A DNA stretch of 64,000 nt from contig JAZRUV010000039.1 in the NCBI GenBank assembly GCA_045652705.1, forward strand, positions 10,941 through 74,940, read 5' to 3'. The notes beneath the pieces are model-generated. The model was not told the origin of the DNA and did no database searches. It saw nothing but the letters and a program-made list of their open reading frames with translations. Source of the DNA: UMGS1649 sp045652705 (GTDB lineage: Bacteria; Bacillota; Clostridia; TANB77; CAG-465). A program made the position numbers and the translations under genes. This document shows, in pieces, positions 7,647 to 14,700 of this stretch. How positions within the stretch are numbered: the first letter of the stretch is position 1; every line of letters starts with the position of its first letter.

Positions 7647-8255
7647 ATGGGATTTATAGATGATTTACAAAAAAATGTTAAGAGTGAAGAGGATATTGTA
7701 GGACATGTAGATAAAGACTTAGAAGACTTAAAAGGATTAGAAGTGGGTTCTTGCTTACACGAAGATTGGAGACAAACAAGAAGAAATGAAGACGGTACAT
7801 ATGAACCAAGATGGAAAAAGGTTAAAGACCCTAATTTCAAATTTGTTGAATCTGATACTTGCAGAAAAACAGAGGAAGGTGTAGTCGAAATAGACATTGC
7901 TAACAGAAGTTTTGGTGAGTTATCTGCAGATTGGCAATTTGAAAATTTAGAAGCGGGAAAAGTTGTTGCTAGATTAGTTGGTGACAAAACTGAATTGACG
8001 CCAGAAGAAGTAGAACAAATGGCAAGTGAAATACACGATGAATGGTTAAAAAGAAATGATTGGGTATTTGATCCAAACTACGGAAACCCAGCTCAAGCAG
8101 TTCCTTATGCAGAACTTAGCGAAGAAGAAAAGGAAAAGGACAGAGCTCAATTAAAATTCGGCTTATCTCTAAATCAAAGATTGCTTTCAGGAGAAGTAAA
8201 AAAACAAGATCTAAAAGAGAAATTTAAATCTAACGAAGAACAAGTGGTAGAATAA
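7647..8255 (+). CDS. RyR-domain-like protein
   Basis: 202 residues with a strong SD (AAGGAGG). The second half resembles the RyR domain: a helix with A-S-E-I-H-D-E-W (around 126), then the signature P-Y-A-E-L-S-E-E-E-K-E-K-D-R (around 151), close to the P-Y-x-E-L-x-E-x-x-K-x-x-D-R consensus. Bacterial RyR domains occur in mobile DNA and are suspected to bind small-molecule or nucleotide ligands; none is known for this protein. The N-terminal half (residues 1-75) is acidic and unrecognised. It closes the putative cargo operon with a strong terminator right after. Confidence 0.7.
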   Translation: MGFIDDLQKNVKSEEDIVGHVDKDLEDLKGLEVGSCLHEDWRQTRRNEDGTYEPRWKKVKDPNFKFVESDTCRKTEEGVVEIDIANRSFGELSADWQFENLEAGKVVARLVGDKTELTPEEVEQMASEIHDEWLKRNDWVFDPNYGNPAQAVPYAELSEEEKEKDRAQLKFGLSLNQRLLSGEVKKQDLKEKFKSNEEQVVE

Positions 8256-8264
8256 ATTATATTA

Positions 8265-8290
8265 GCGAGTTAAGTAAAAATTAACTCGCT
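8265..8290 (+). terminator. Terminator after the cargo operon
   Basis: A perfect 10-bp stem AGCGAGTTAA / TTAACTCGCT with a 6-nt loop, followed by ATTTA. Confidence 0.8.
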
Positions 8291-8346
8291 ATTTACTTTC
8301 TGCAATTAAATATTATATAATTTAATCATTAAACGAAGGAGGAATT

Positions 8347-9627
8347 ATGAGAAAGAATAAATATAACGAATTGTCTTCTACAATAATGTTAATAATAGGA
8401 TTAATATGTATTGTATTTGGAACTGTAGTTCAATTTTTATTAAAAGATACAAGAGATGTTTTAAGCTATACTATTACCTATGTGGGTAAATATATGATTT
8501 TTGCAGGTATCGTTTCCTCATTATTAAGCATTATTACAAAAATTGCTCGTATATCTAGGGATAATACAATAATGAACTTAAAATCATCAGGCAAACTTGT
8601 TTATGCCACTAATTTAAAAGTATGGAAAAATTACTATTGGGGCGTAGATAGAAAACATTGGTGTCATCTTTTGGTAGAATGGGAAGATCCTATTACTCAT
8701 CAAAAGTATGAATTTAGAAGTGACAAATTATGGGTTGATATTGAGCCTATAATTGCAGATAAAAAAATCGAAAAGATACCTGTTTATATTGATAATAAGA
8801 ATCCAAAAGTTTATTTTGTTGATGTAGATGAGCTAACTCCATCAAACACTTCTGAGAAAAAGAATAAAAAAAGTATTGTTGGTAACATTATTCTTATCAT
8901 AGTTACAATAATTGTATTATCTACATTAGGAATTTTTGCTATTTTGAAATTCGCTCCAAACAATTCAACACTTGACGCTCAATTGCCAAATAGTAACGAA
9001 CAGAGAATTCCTAACGAACTAGAAGAAAATGAGTGTGCTCCATTTATTTGTTATGATGGTATTAGTGATATACAGAGTAAAGATTTAATACCTAAAGCCA
9101 ATCAAATAAATAAAAATTTGCGTAGATTGTTAGTTCTTATAAGTTTAGGCGATTGGGAAAGTGGCGAATATACATTACAAGATATCGACAAGTTTGCATT
9201 ACACTCTTTAATAGCAAACAGACTTTTTGATGAAGAAGATTATTTAATACTAGAAAACGGTATAGATAATGCAGCTCTTTCATCTCAAGATTACGAAAAT
9301 ATATTTGAACAAATAACAGGGATTACAGATGTTAAAGCTTATTTTGAAAACTATTCATTAGAAAAAACTAAAGATGCTAACAAATCTGTATATATGGAAG
9401 ATGATGATAAAACTTATTATATTGTTCCTTTTGGTGTAGGTATGGAACTCGGTGTTTATGGCGTTGCGGTAGTATCTGATGTAACTGTACAAAATGATAG
9501 AACTTTATTTTCTATTAAAACTTGTATCGTAGATTATGAAAACAATACATATACATATACTAAAACAACTACATTTGAAATTCAAACAAATGGTTTAAGA
9601 GTATATAGCTTCAAAGTAGAAAAATAA
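8347..9627 (+). CDS. Membrane-anchored protein of unknown function
   Basis: 426 residues with SD GGAGG. Two N-terminal membrane helices (about 15-37 and 43-66), a cytosolic loop of about 110 residues containing W-rich beta strands (H-W-C-H-L-L-V-E-W-E), a third membrane helix (about 180-202), then a C-terminal domain of about 220 residues that should face outside. The loop resembles the small beta-barrel modules seen between membrane helices in DUF3592-like proteins, a weak impression only. The outer domain has no recognised motif. Monocistronic, with its own terminator, convergent with the metallopeptidase gene. Possibly a surface or exclusion function of the element. Confidence 0.65.
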   Translation: MRKNKYNELSSTIMLIIGLICIVFGTVVQFLLKDTRDVLSYTITYVGKYMIFAGIVSSLLSIITKIARISRDNTIMNLKSSGKLVYATNLKVWKNYYWGVDRKHWCHLLVEWEDPITHQKYEFRSDKLWVDIEPIIADKKIEKIPVYIDNKNPKVYFVDVDELTPSNTSEKKNKKSIVGNIILIIVTIIVLSTLGIFAILKFAPNNSTLDAQLPNSNEQRIPNELEENECAPFICYDGISDIQSKDLIPKANQINKNLRRLLVLISLGDWESGEYTLQDIDKFALHSLIANRLFDEEDYLILENGIDNAALSSQDYENIFEQITGITDVKAYFENYSLEKTKDANKSVYMEDDDKTYYIVPFGVGMELGVYGVAVVSDVTVQNDRTLFSIKTCIVDYENNTYTYTKTTTFEIQTNGLRVYSFKVEK

Positions 9628-9637
9628 ATATTATATA

Positions 9638-9668
9638 GGGGGATAGAGTTAAATCTCTATTCCCCCAT
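9638..9668. terminator. Bidirectional terminator between convergent genes
   Basis: The stem GGGGGATAGAG / CTCTATTCCCCC (one bulged base) has a short loop and AT-rich flanks. It serves the membrane protein and the minus-strand metallopeptidase. Confidence 0.8.
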
Positions 9669-9685
9669 TTATTATCATATACAAT

Positions 9686-10657
9686 TTATATAGCATCAAT
9701 ACTTCTGCCATTTGACTCTTGAACAATTTTGCCATCTAAATCTATTTGTTCTTTAACTAATCCCTGCAACGATGTAAGAAAATCATTTGATTTGTCTTCT
9801 TTTTTTCTTGTAAGCTCTCTAGCATTAATTATTGCTTTTTGTTCTGCCTCGTCAACTATTTCAGAGAGGCTTTTGCCTGGATTTTCTCTTTTAGCTTTCA
9901 TCGGATGCATTATCGCATTATATAAATTATCAAAGCTTTGTGATAATTCTTCAAACTTTTCGTGACCAAAATATTGCAAATGTTCATCTGTTCCATTTAA
10001 CTGAGCATTTCTAAGAGCTTTAACCATTTTTTCATTTTGAAGCAAAGCTTGTGCACTTTCGTTAAACTTACCAAAATAACTACGAGATATATATTCTCTT
10101 CCAAGTATTCTTGACATTATTTTCGATTCATCATCGCAATTAATGGCTTCCTCTATACCAGTATGAAATTCTTCTCCATTAGAATATTTGCCAGTTTGTC
10201 CATCTTTATCCATATTTGTTTTAGCAATGCCCTCTCTCTTTTTCAGTTTCCCTTTTTCAACTTGATATTTATTATTATATGACTTTACTAAATGCCCCAT
10301 TTCATGTACTAAAGTTGCAAGCACTTTCTCGTCATTTAAATCAGTTGAGCACATATATATTAAGTCTTTCGAATAAAATTTTCCGTCTCTATCAATTGGC
10401 ATACTTTCAGAAAAACCTACTATTGTTGCTGGTATTGCTTGTGCCTCCATATCTGGAAAATATTCCTGATAATAATTTCTAGCATTTTCTCCGTCCTTTT
10501 GTAAATGGATTTCACAATTTGAAATTGCATCTAAAATCGTTTTTTCGTGTTCTTTTCCAAAATGCTCAATGAATGCTGGGATTATCTTGTGTAATGTCTC
10601 CATTAAATCATCGCTATATTCATATTTTTCTTGTAAACCATTAAAATAATCTTCCAT
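9686..10657 (-). CDS. Putative zinc metallopeptidase (HExxH)
   Basis: 323 residues from the ATG at 10657, which follows AGAAGG; an earlier in-frame ATG (10705) has no SD. The H-E-M-G-H motif (118-122) sits after a hydrophobic strand (V-L-A-T-L-V), and E169/E170 in T-G-I-E-E-A-I-N is a good third zinc ligand, so this has the gluzincin-like layout of minimal zincins. There is no signal peptide or membrane helix, so it probably acts in the cytosol. It stands alone on the minus strand within the element, convergent with the membrane protein. The substrate is unknown; cytosolic peptidases of mobile elements often cleave repressors, which is inference only. Confidence 0.75.
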   Translation of the reverse strand: MEDYFNGLQEKYEYSDDLMETLHKIIPAFIEHFGKEHEKTILDAISNCEIHLQKDGENARNYYQEYFPDMEAQAIPATIVGFSESMPIDRDGKFYSKDLIYMCSTDLNDEKVLATLVHEMGHLVKSYNNKYQVEKGKLKKREGIAKTNMDKDGQTGKYSNGEEFHTGIEEAINCDDESKIMSRILGREYISRSYFGKFNESAQALLQNEKMVKALRNAQLNGTDEHLQYFGHEKFEELSQSFDNLYNAIMHPMKAKRENPGKSLSEIVDEAEQKAIINARELTRKKEDKSNDFLTSLQGLVKEQIDLDGKIVQESNGRSIDAI

Positions 10658-10807
10658 TTTAAAACCTTCTTTTAATACACATCTCTTTTTTAATAATTTT
10701 ACCATAAAATTTTTATATGTCTAGCGTTTCAAAACAAATAAAAGTAATTGGGCAGTTTAAATACTACTCTTTTATTGTGCCTTAAATTGTAATAATAACA
10801 GCTGATT

Positions 10808-11189
10808 CTGTGTGAAATTGTGTAAAAAAGCATTGTTTTTATAAATTTTGTCCGATTTTTGATGTTTCAACTGTTTATATAAGTGAAGGGGTAAATAATA
10901 TAATTTATAAAAAATCAAATAAATTTTTAATATTTTGTCCGACTTTCACTGTTTCAATCGATAGGGAAGTGAAAGGGTATAAAACTAATTGTAACAAATA
11001 AAGAAAATTGTGTTATTTTTATAAATCTTTTAATTATTTATATGTATCAATGACTGTTAAGTAATGAAGGGATAGAAAAATTGATACTAAAAACAAAGAA
11101 GATTATGTGAAATTTTGTAAAAAGGCATTATTTTTTATAATTTTGTCCGACTTTTAGTGTTTGAAGGATATATAGGAAGTGAAGGGGTA
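10808..11189. repeat. Four degenerate long direct repeats upstream of xis-int
   Basis: Three clear copies of a module TTTTGTCCGAYTTT, spacer, TGTTTsAA, spacer, AGTGAARGGGTA occur at 10844-10893, 10931-10979 and 11138-11189, with a decayed copy at about 11021-11073. The first and last are preceded by a longer shared arm (GTGAAATTNTGTAAAAA, then GCATTRTTTTTATAA). This fills most of the 650-bp gap between the divergent peptidase and excisionase genes. No ORF is present. Likely protein-binding sites controlling excision, or an origin. Confidence 0.8.
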
Positions 11190-11311
11190 CGAAATAAGCA
11201 AGGTAAAAAATATATAATTTTTAATTTTCACATTTGTTATTTTTAGTTATATTAAGTGGACAGATTATTTATATAACAAATCCTTTCAATTTAAGAAGAA
11301 GGAGGTATATT

Positions 11312-11500
11312 ATGCAAGACGAAAAGGTATGTATTAGCATTGAGGAAGCAAGAAAGATGTTAGGCATTGGAAGAAACTTAATGTTAGAACTAATTAAAGT
11401 GGATGGATTCCCTTGTATAAGATTTAAGCGAAAAGTAATTATTAATAAGCAAGATCTTGAAAAGTGGATTCACGAAAATTACGGCAAATATTATTATTAA
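11312..11500 (+). CDS. Excisionase-like small HTH protein
   Basis: 62 residues from ATG 11312, 8 nt after AAGGAGG; a longer in-frame reading from 11234 lacks an SD. The sequence has the MerR-like winged-helix signature of excisionases: C-I-S-I-E-E-A-R-K-M-L-G-I-G-R at the N-terminus, a wing with F-P-C-I-R-F-K-R-K-V-I-I, and the ending D-L-E-K-W-I. Directly precedes the integrase gene, the standard order in Firmicutes elements. Expected to bind attachment-region DNA and direct the integrase to excision. Confidence 0.85.
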   Translation: MQDEKVCISIEEARKMLGIGRNLMLELIKVDGFPCIRFKRKVIINKQDLEKWIHENYGKYYY

Positions 11501-11596
11501 AGATTAGACTTTACATATAAAGAGATGTTATAATAACTATGATTTACCTTTCTAAACGCTAATTTAAACATTTTCTTTATATTAGGAGGGATTGTT

Positions 11597-12878
11597 ATGA
11601 AGAAGATGAAAGAAAGGGCTAAAAAGGGCACTATAAGCGTTAGAAAAAGAAATAATGGTTATGAAGCAAGAATAACTTTAGATATTGATGGTATAAAAAA
11701 CTATAGATTATCTAGGTTTAGTTCTGTTTCAGAAAAGGAGGCAAAAAGAAAACTTGGTGAAGCAATAGCTGAGGCTTACATTAGGGCATCACAAGGAAAG
11801 GGGTTAAATGAACAAGAAACAAATAGGACATGTTCTAAAAGTTTGAGAAAATTAAAAGAATATAACAATGAAGATATTACACAAGAAATTATTTCTAAAG
11901 CAAAAGAGTGTAATAAGTTTAACAAGGTTGCTTTTGACTGGTTGGAAAAAAGAAGACAAGAAACAATGCCTAATAGAGCAAAAAGATTAAGCAGTAAAAC
12001 TTTTGAACAATATGTATATAATGTTAAGTCTAATTTAATACCTACGTTTGGAGAATACTTAATAAATGAAATTACCAAAGATATGTTTCAAAATTATATA
12101 GATAATAGAAATGCACCTAAAATGGCAAGGGATAATTACATTACGATGAAACAAATAATGGACTTTGCAAGAGGGCAAAATTTAATTAGTATTAATCCTA
12201 TTGTAGATATTGTGTTACCACCAAAGAGAAGAAAAGTGATTAGTTATTTAACATCTGAAGAACAAGTAAAGTGGTTAGATTGTGCCGAGCAAGATGGTAG
12301 AGATTGGGCACTCATCTTTGCTACCATAATTCAAACTGGTATGAGACCAGAAGAACGGTTGCGGCTTGAAATGGAAGTGTGTAAATTTTAAAGATGAGAC
12401 TATATGTGTAGAAAATGCATATAAAGAGATTCAAATATTTGATGAGAACTTTAATGCTATTGGATATAAAAAGGCAGATAGTAGTCTTAAAACTAAAGAA
12501 AGTTATAGAATTATACCAATGTCGCCAAGGTTATTTAAAATGTTAATTAAGTTAAAAGAAAGCAAAAAAGAAAAGGCAAAAAGGAATAATGTAAGGTGGT
12601 CAGATGAGGAATATGTTTTTCTAAATGAAAACGGAGGACCTTATGTATCTGAAAGATTAACAAATAAAATACCAGCATTTATTAAAAAGTACAAATTGGG
12701 GAAAGTAACTTTATATGGTTTAAGGCATAGTTTTGCAACATTATGCAGTGAAAGAGGTGTACCTGATATTGTGTTAAAAGAACTAATGGGGCACTCTGAC
12801 TCATCTACAACAAAGAAGTATTATATACATGTTACATTAACAAGAAAAAGAGAAGAAATTAATAAAATTTGGGGATAA
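11597..12878 (+). pseudogene. Tyrosine integrase split by a frameshift
   Basis: The first frame (11597-12391, 264 aa) has the AP2-like arm-binding N-terminus (G-T-I-S-V-R-K-R-N-N-G-Y-E-A-R), the SAM-like core-binding domain, and the start of the catalytic domain up to the first catalytic Arg (Q-T-G-M-R-P-E-E). It then goes out of frame near 12355 and stops. The second frame (12366-12878) resumes at once with G-L-K-W and supplies the rest: the L-R-H-S-F-A-T box, L-M-G-H-S, and the catalytic Tyr in K-K-Y-Y. One extra base around 12353-12362 explains this. No slippery sequence or stimulatory structure is evident, so I treat it as inactivated; a sequencing error is the alternative. It lies at the right end beside the attachment site. 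Confidence 0.88.
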
Positions 12879-12914
12879 AAAATACAGCCTTCTGTAAACT
12901 AAAAGCTGTATAAG

Positions 12915-12991
12915 TGGTGCGGCAGAAGGGATTTGAACCCCCAACCGACGGATTCGTAGTCCGTTACTCTATCCAATTGAGCTACTGCCGC
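12915..12991 (-). tRNA. tRNA-Arg(ACG) carried by the element
   Basis: A complete cloverleaf on the minus strand: acceptor GCGGCAG/CTGCCGC, D stem GCTC/GAGT, anticodon stem ACGGA/TCCGT with loop CTACGAA (anticodon ACG), T stem GGGGG/CCCTT with loop TTCAAAT, discriminator A at 12918, and encoded CCA at 12915-12917. It has the same anticodon loop and 74-nt length as the split host tRNA but a different acceptor, D-stem and anticodon stem, so it is not a duplication of it. It also contains the integration core TTCGTAGTC (12953-12961). Its own upstream DNA has a possible -10 (TACAAT, 13006-13001) but no -35. The host tRNA promoter at 13148-13176 points straight at it. Confidence 0.96.
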
Positions 12992-13012
12992 ATATATTAA
13001 ATTGTATTTTAG

Positions 13013-13035
13013 TTTTTTGGGGTAAAACTGGGGAA
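13013..13035. repeat. Right-end arm repeats
   Basis: TTTTTTGGGGTA is followed at once by AAACTGGGGAA, matching the tandem AAATTGGGGTA units at the left end (715-736) in sequence and 11-bp period. Probable integrase arm sites. Confidence 0.65.
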
Positions 13036-13097
13036 TGAAAAATTCCCAGACCCTGAAAAACAGCATTATCAATAGGTATAAGGTTTTGAGCGTTCGT

Positions 13098-13136
13098 TTC
13101 GTAGTCTGACGCTCTATCCAGTTGAGCTATTGGTGC
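13098..13136 (-). pseudogene. 5' half of the split tRNA-Arg(ACG) gene; right attachment site
   Basis: On the minus strand it begins with acceptor strand GCACCAA (13136-13130), then TA, D stem GCTC/GAGC with loop AACTGGATA, and anticodon strand TCAGA, and reaches the loop CTACGAA (13104-13098), after which the match to a tRNA is lost. The 3' half is at 499-536. The sequence that follows in the element does not restore the anticodon stem, so this copy is dead. It still stands immediately downstream of an intact promoter. Confidence 0.93.
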
Positions 13137-13147
13137 TTGCGAAAATT

Positions 13148-13176
13148 ATTATACACTACCAAAAGAAAAAAATCAA
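13148..13176 (-). promoter_or_regulatory. Host tRNA-Arg promoter, now reading into the element
   Basis: On the minus strand: TTGATT (13176-13171), 17-bp spacer, TATAAT (13153-13148). The start would fall near 13141, a few bases before the tRNA 5' end at 13136. It now drives the tRNA 5' half, and the element's intact tRNA-Arg lies about 100 nt further along. Confidence 0.8.
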
Positions 13177-13183
13177 CGAAATA

Positions 13184-13212
13184 TTGAAAAAGAATTAAAT
13201 CTTGTGTATAAT
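13184..13212 (+). promoter_or_regulatory. Promoter of tRNA-Arg(CCT)
   Basis: TTGAAA (13184-13189), 17-bp spacer, TATAAT (13207-13212), 11 bp before the tRNA. Back to back with the leftward tRNA-Arg(ACG) promoter. Confidence 0.8.
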
Positions 13213-13223
13213 TGAGATGCAAT

Positions 13224-13298
13224 GTCCCCTTAGTTAAATGGATATAATAAGCCCCTCCTAAGGGCTAGTTGTGGGTTCGATTCTCGCAGGGGGCACCA
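13224..13298 (+). tRNA. tRNA-Arg(CCT)
   Basis: Acceptor GTCCCCT pairs with AGGGGGC (one G-T pair). Anticodon stem AGCCC/GGGCT encloses loop CTCCTAA with anticodon CCT. The T arm ends in TTCGATT, and discriminator A is followed by encoded CCA (13296-13298). Reads AGG codons. It is divergent from the original tRNA-Arg(ACG), so two arginine tRNAs share one intergenic region. The next gene starts 23 bp later and may share the transcript. Confidence 0.94.
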
Positions 13299-13321
13299 AT
13301 AATATATTTGGAGGTGTTTAT

Positions 13322-13630
13322 ATGAAAACTTTTAATAAACTGGTAAGAGATAGAATTCCCGAGATAATCCGTACCAAGGGGGAAACGCCCCTAGTGAGAA
13401 TTTTAGGTGATGAAGAATACGAAAATGAGCTTAGCAAAAAGCTGCAAGAAGAAGTTAATGAATATTTAGCGGATGGAAATATAGAAGAACTTGCAGATAT
13501 TGAAGAAGTGTTAAGGGCTCTTGTTGCACTAAAAGGTGTGCCTTATGAAGATTTTGATAAGATGCGTGAGAAAAAGTGTGAACAAAGAGGAGCGTTTAAA
13601 GACAGAGTGTTCCTTGAGAGTACAAATTAA
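13322..13630 (+). CDS. MazG-like nucleoside phosphate pyrophosphohydrolase
   Basis: 102 residues from ATG 13322 (SD GGAGG). Begins with F-N-K-L-V-R-D-R-I-P-E-I-I, the hallmark of the phosphoribosyl-ATP pyrophosphohydrolase-like/MazG group, followed by the four-helix metal-binding pattern K-L-x-E-E-V-N-E-Y (about 45-53) and E-E-L-A-D-I-E-E-V (about 60-68), whose acidic residues coordinate magnesium. Such proteins hydrolyse (d)NTPs or non-canonical nucleotides, but the exact substrate of this small form is not known. It follows tRNA-Arg(CCT) closely and has its own terminator. Confidence 0.85.
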   Translation: MKTFNKLVRDRIPEIIRTKGETPLVRILGDEEYENELSKKLQEEVNEYLADGNIEELADIEEVLRALVALKGVPYEDFDKMREKKCEQRGAFKDRVFLESTN

Positions 13631-13636
13631 ATGTGA

Positions 13637-13666
13637 AGAAGCGTATGTGTGCCATACGCTTCTTTT
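13637..13666 (+). terminator. Terminator after the MazG-like gene
   Basis: A perfect 11-bp stem AGAAGCGTATG/CATACGCTTCT with a 5-nt loop and T-run. Confidence 0.9.
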
Positions 13667-13756
13667 AAAACATATAGCCGTTTTAAAAAGTATAGCTACT
13701 GGTGTATAGTTATAATATATAAATATACGCACTAAGCGTTGGTTTTTGGAGGTAAT

Positions 13757-14077
13757 ATGTTATATATAGATTTAGGCAAAAAGATAAAAGAAGAAAGGCT
13801 AGAGAAAGGCTATACACAAGAGGAGTTGGGAGAAAAAATAGATAGTACAGGCGCATATATAGGACAAATCGAAAGAGGTGAACGCAGTGCTAGTATGTCT
13901 AAAATCATATTAATTGCAGAAGCTTTAAATGTGAGCTTAGATTATTTAATTGGCAATTTTAGATTTGAACAAGCTTACGGTGTAGATAGTAAAATAGCAG
14001 AAGAGTTAAAAGACGCAACAAACAAGCAAAAAGAAATGATGATAGATATTATAAAAATAATAAAAAAATATAAATAA
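13757..14077 (+). CDS. XRE-family transcriptional regulator
   Basis: 106 residues from ATG 13757, chosen for the GGAGG at 5 nt. The classic Cro/CI HTH is at residues 5-60: L-G-K-K-I-K-E-E-R-L-E-K-G-Y-T-Q-E-E-L, then I-G-Q-I-E-R-G-E-R in the recognition helix and L-N-V-S-L-D-Y-L at the end. The C-terminal 45 residues are a Lys/Glu-rich helix that could dimerise. This HTH type is common in Clostridia, near sporulation genes among others. It lies just upstream of spmA and in the same direction, so a regulatory link is possible but unproven. Confidence 0.88.
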   Translation: MLYIDLGKKIKEERLEKGYTQEELGEKIDSTGAYIGQIERGERSASMSKIILIAEALNVSLDYLIGNFRFEQAYGVDSKIAEELKDATNKQKEMMIDIIKIIKKYK

Positions 14078-14124
14078 TGTAATAAAAACTAATGTAGGCA
14101 TAGTACAATGTATCGAGGTGTACT

Positions 14125-14700
14125 ATGTCTATAATTTGGTCTTATATGATAATACTAGCTATAGTATTTACGTTTTTTGTAGGAAGTGCAGATAGTTTAA
14201 TTGAACATATAACAAAAGCGTCTACTAATTCGATTGAAAATATAATGACTTTAGCAGGAACGTTGTGCTTTTGGACGGGGATTTTCAACATTTTAAAACA
14301 TACTCCGGCTATAGATAAACTTTCAAGTTTTGTAAAACCAATTGTTAGTAAATTATTTAAAAAAGATGAAATAGATGAAGAAATAATGCAGGATGTGGCG
14401 CTAAATGTTACTTCTAATGCTATAGGAGTAGGAAATGCAGCTACAGTGTTTGGTATGAGTGCTACTAAAAAGATGCAAGCAAAAAATAAGAGTAAAGAAA
14501 AGGCAAATGATAGCATGACTGCGTTTATTCTTCTAAATACAGCATCTATACAGTTGATTCCCACAACAATAATCTCTTTAAGAGCAATTTATGGAAGTGA
14601 CAATCCAGGAAGCATAATTATTGCGGTATGGATTGTAAGTGTTGCTGCTCTTGTAACGGGAATTTCTGCGATAAAAATACTAAATAAGGTGATAAAATAA
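14125..14700 (+). CDS. spmA: Spore maturation protein A
   Basis: 191-residue membrane protein of the nucleoside-recognition (Gate) family. The first segment W-S-Y-M-I-I-L-A-I-V-F and the conserved N-V-T-S-N-A-I-G-V-G-N-A-A-T region (about 92-105) are diagnostic of SpmA, which is needed for full dehydration of the spore core in Bacillus and Clostridium. Four or five membrane segments are visible. The stop overlaps the start of spmB, the usual translational coupling. SD GAGGTG. Presence of the pair suggests an endospore-former, or one descended from such. Confidence 0.92.
   Translation: MSIIWSYMIILAIVFTFFVGSADSLIEHITKASTNSIENIMTLAGTLCFWTGIFNILKHTPAIDKLSSFVKPIVSKLFKKDEIDEEIMQDVALNVTSNAIGVGNAATVFGMSATKKMQAKNKSKEKANDSMTAFILLNTASIQLIPTTIISLRAIYGSDNPGSIIIAVWIVSVAALVTGISAIKILNKVIK

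Larger units (their letters stand above)
537..13106. mobile_element. Integrative element inserted in the anticodon loop of tRNA-Arg(ACG)
   Basis: The limits are the two copies of the TTCGTAGTC core (537-545 and 13098-13106) that flank the insertion and interrupt one tRNA-Arg gene. Excision through the core would rebuild the complete tRNA. Inside are an HTH replication-type gene, unknown cargo, an excisionase-like gene and a tyrosine integrase at the right end, the usual arrangement for tRNA-targeting elements. Similar G-rich arm repeats lie near both ends (715-770 and 13013-13035). I see no relaxase, coupling protein or conjugation genes and no phage structural genes, so it is not a complete conjugative element or prophage. 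The integrase is frameshifted, so it is probably immobile without help. It carries its own intact tRNA-Arg(ACG), which is the unusual point. Confidence 0.87.

Noticed and set aside
12355..12391. Programmed frameshift in the integrase
   Set aside because: No slippery heptamer, no A- or T-run and no stable downstream hairpin at the break; the simplest explanation is one inserted base.
537..13106. Prophage or conjugative element
   Set aside because: No capsid, tail, lysis, relaxase, coupling protein or type IV secretion genes are present.
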